A model generated the notes under the pieces. The model was not told the DNA's origin. It saw only the letters and a list, made by a program, of their open reading frames with translations, and made no database searches. From Grammothele lineata (lineage: Eukaryota; Basidiomycota; Agaricomycetes; Polyporales; Polyporaceae), in the NCBI GenBank assembly GCA_002150815.3, contig NDFF03000039.1, forward strand, positions 1-34,566: a DNA stretch of 34,566 nt, written 5' to 3'. A program made the translations under genes and the position numbers. This document shows, one piece after another, positions 32,301 through 34,566 of this stretch (position 1 is the first letter of the stretch; each line of letters begins with the position of its first letter).

Positions 32301-33324
32301 CAGTGAGCACCGCACTCCTGCCATTCGCTCTTCGCGTTGGGCGCGGCCGACACCCGAACCCCTACGCGCGTCTGCTGACTTTCTTCCTCGGCTTCGGAAC
32401 TGCATTCGTCTGGCTCGCGATCGCGGTCGAGGGCCTCTTCTACGTCGCGTACTCGCTCACGCTCGTCCTCTGGATTGAAGTCGAAGCTGCGCTGAGGAAG
32501 AGCAGGACAAAGGACGAGGCGCACGCGCCCGAAGGGAAGAAAAAAGCTAACGACGTGGGGGCGTACCGTCCAAGGGCGGACGACCTCCGCATCGCGGTAT
32601 TTTTCCTGTTCTTCGTACAGGTCGCGTTCTTCGGGACCGGAAAGTGAGTTCTATAGTCCACCTCCACATCTACAAGGAAATAATATGTTCGATCGTCTTC
32701 AGCGTCGCGTCCATCTCGTGCGTTCCTGTGATCGGGTGATGATTTTGACACGCCACTGACGGCGCCGATTTGTCACAGGTCGTTCTACCTCGAGCCCGTG
32801 TACCGTCTCGTGCCGGTGTTTAACCCCTTCCTCATGGCGTCTCTACTCGTATGTCCTTCCCCTCGCTCCCATCTTACTTGCTTCTTCTCCCTCGCACCGA
32901 GTCTGAGCCGAGCCGCGCAGCTTTTCAAGATCCTCTCGCCGTACATCATCCTCGCGATCACGTTCTCGATCCTCAACGCACGCCTCGCGCTCCCGCCCTT
33001 CAGCCTCTTCCTCGTCGCGCTCACCCTCACTGACGGTGCGTCCTCCCCTCCTTCTCTTATATCGCACACTCTAATACTTATCTGACGTCGACGCGTGTTC
33101 ATTTAGTGATGACCGCGACCTTCTTCCTGCAAGTCTCCGACACCGGCTCCTGGCTCGAGATCGGGCAGACCATCTCCTTCTTCTGCATCTCCTCCCTCCT
33201 GCTCGTCTTCTCCGCAGGCGTATGCGCGCTTGGGGAGGTGCTCGTTGCTCACCCTGCGATTTCCTCTACCCCGCCTAACAGGGGGGAGGGGAAGGAGAAA
33301 CGAGACGAAGGCGTAGGGCGATGA
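29380..33324 (+). CDS. MCD4: GPI ethanolamine phosphate transferase 1 (Mcd4/PIG-N)
   Basis: This ER-membrane enzyme adds phosphoethanolamine to the first mannose of GPI-anchor precursors. Exons: 29380-29545, 29598-29771, 29827-29861, 29920-29937, 29987-30131, 30185-30351, 30407-30551, 30623-30918, 30972-31002, 31055-31250, 31303-31648, 31711-31901, 31956-32064, 32119-32227, 32304-32643, 32703-32717, 32779-32848, 32921-33035, 33107-33324. They sum to 962 codons, close to the yeast protein. An N-terminal membrane anchor is followed by a lumenal alkaline-phosphatase-fold domain: metal-site GDGLRAD (Asp57), nucleophile loop [16 protein letters not shown] (Thr103) and [16 protein letters not shown] (Asp271, His272). 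From about residue 460 the chain is a run of hydrophobic helices, as in PIG-N. Two exons are 15 and 18 nt. No lysine-rich ER-retrieval end is obvious, but the tail is Lys/Arg-rich. Confidence 0.96.
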
Positions 33325-33332
33325 TGACGTCA
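33325..33332. promoter_or_regulatory. CRE-like bZIP site TGACGTCA
   Basis: A perfect TGACGTCA begins immediately after the MCD4 stop codon, 5 bp before the CG palindrome. Its location in a 3' flank makes promoter use for MCD4 unlikely; it could serve a downstream gene. Confidence 0.3.
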
Positions 33333-33337
33333 CGCGA

Positions 33338-33351
33338 CGCGACGCGTCGCG
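33338..33351. repeat. 14-bp perfect palindrome with ACGCGT core
   Basis: CGCGACGCGTCGCG reads the same on both strands. It lies in a longer run of GCGAC/GTCGC units (33333-33371). Its centre ACGCGT is the MluI cell-cycle box bound by MBF in yeasts. The palindrome is seen; any function is inference. Confidence 0.5.
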
Positions 33352-34465
33352 CCGCGTCGCGCCGCGTCTTGGTAGGCGCGCGTGCGGGCGGACCTGGTCG
33401 CGTTTTTGCCGCGCAAGGCGGAGGACTCGAGACCCACTTTCGCTGGGCCGAAGCTCGCGCGGAGCGGATTGAGCTGCCGCCAGAAGACTTACAAGGCGTA
33501 GACCGTCCTAGAATCGGCGTCGCGATCAGCTTATAGGACGTATAGGCACATAGCTGGAGCGTTGCGTATGTCGGCGTCGGTAGCTGCCCCTTACAGCCTC
33601 GAAGCTATAGGATCAAGTCCCGGATAACGATCTCTGTTCCCTTGACGTCCCCTCGTTTACTCGCCTCCCCATTCGTTCAGTAGATATCCGACAGCTTTCA
33701 CCGTACTCCTGTATTTATTTTGATGAATACTCGACCGGATTCCTGCCTAGGGAGGCCCCACCGTCAGTAATCGGGCGCGGCAGCGGCCGGCAGGCCGGGC
33801 GACTCGGATGCGAATAGAGGCGAAAACCCCGGCTGCCATCATCGCGCGACGCGCGGCTCTCTATTCTGGTCCACCGACCGTCTTGTATTCTGGGGGCGCT
33901 CTTTTTAGCTCTCGGGAGACGAAGTGGATGAGATCTTGGTAGATTTGGGAGGCAGTGGCGACGCTTGAGCGACATGATCGTGTCTTAGACGATGTGGGAT
34001 CGGGGGGAGAGTGGTTAAAGGCTGAGAGCGGTGCCTCTGCCAAGAGAACGGCAATACACTTAGTACACGGCCAGCTGCGCATTTAGACTGGGGCGCGGAT
34101 GGACGATTTGGGGAGGGGGACAAATGCGTGATTGGGGCGCAGGGTCAACCCGGGCCAACTCTGGTCTATATCACCGAATTTACGTCTCGTTTGGACCCGA
34201 GGGCGAGCCCCAGTGCAAGTTGCGCGGGGGCCAGCCTCAGCATGAACTCAGGCTGGGCGCTCCACGACCGAAGGGGGCCGAAAGCTCACGTGAGATGGCG
34301 CAACAGGCTCTTATTCCCACGGTTGGTTTTTTCGTTGGACTTCGCTCGACGCCTGCAGCGTCTCTCTTCTCGTCTTCCTCCTACCATCGTGGCTTGTCAT
34401 CCGGGGACTGCGTACCCAGTACGCAAGCGCATCAGCGAAAACTCTATTGCTGTCTGATTTACTGA

Positions 34466-34566
34466 GGTCTCTTCCACTGTGAGTCTACTACACCCGCCCC
34501 GTGTTGCGGAGTTTCCGCCGTCGACGACAACAAGCGCGAGCAGCTGTACATCCAGCGCATGCGCGT
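34466..34566 (+). CDS. possible 5' part of a gene leaving the window (partial)
   Basis: The last bases are open in a frame ending with SAVDDNKREQLYIQRMR, a charged, helical-looking stretch unlike the translations around it. The open frame starts after a TGA at 34463-34465, but no ATG is visible in it, so an upstream exon would be needed; an AG just before the TTTCCGCC at 34512 could be the acceptor. I do not recognise the protein. Confidence 0.25.

Larger units (their letters stand above)
33325..34465. other. intergenic region downstream of MCD4
   Basis: No confident gene is seen. Just after the MCD4 stop is a CRE-like site and a 14-bp CG palindrome (annotated separately). Further on are short frames on both strands with biased but unrecognisable translations. 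The right part probably contains the promoter and leader of a gene running off the window. Confidence 0.5.

Noticed and set aside
33590..33650. B-box-like GGATCAAGTCC suggesting a tRNA
   Set aside because: The flanking bases do not form a T-stem, and no anticodon arm or acceptor pairing could be drawn.
1..34566. A biosynthetic gene cluster built around the MFS transporter and GH78 enzyme
   Set aside because: No polyketide, peptide, terpene or tailoring enzyme is present, and the neighbours are housekeeping genes or BTB paralogs.

Overview
This window is nuclear DNA of a filamentous fungus, most likely an Agaricomycete (mushroom or polypore-type basidiomycete). The reasons are GC-rich coding DNA, genes broken by many 50-85 nt GT-AG introns with very small exons, expanded BTB/POZ paralogs, and proteins of recognisably basidiomycete type. 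There are no operons, CRISPR arrays or bacterial features. I built the gene models by hand from reading frames, splice signals and codon phase. Every complete model except the 3' end of the first orphan gene closes to a whole number of codons.

Layout. (1) 1-124 is a possible 3' end of an acidic-tailed protein. (2) 1089-~3013 is a spliced orphan fungal gene that stays open, in frame, into (3) 3014-5241, a septation-network (Cdc7/SepH-type) Ser/Thr kinase with a C-terminal C1 zinc finger. (4) 5610-10026, minus strand, is glycogen phosphorylase in 22 exons, one only 5 nt. (5) 10027-11982 is a gene-poor 2 kb stretch. (6) 11983-13092, minus, is a 319-residue orphan protein with conserved-looking ends and a low-complexity middle. 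(7) 14338-16574 is a 564-residue MFS drug-type transporter. (8) 16793-25931 is a BTB/POZ cluster: one minus-strand gene, then a phospholipid methyltransferase (Opi3/PEMT, 18408-19282), then four tandem plus-strand BTB genes. (9) 26387-28756, minus, is a secreted GH78-type glycosidase. (10) 29380-33324 is the GPI ethanolamine phosphate transferase Mcd4/PIG-N in 19 exons. (11) 33325-34566 is mostly intergenic, possibly with the edge of another gene.

Working together. The core genes are housekeeping and do not form a pathway: cytokinesis signalling, glycogen breakdown, phosphatidylcholine synthesis and GPI-anchor synthesis. The coherent accessory block is the BTB cluster. All five paralogs keep the same domain order, a phase-2 intron after the BTB region and a four-cysteine signature near the C-terminus (C-x4-5-C ... 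C-x2-C) that I do not recognise as a named domain. That block, and the in-frame continuity between the orphan gene and the septation kinase, are the parts most worth a second look.
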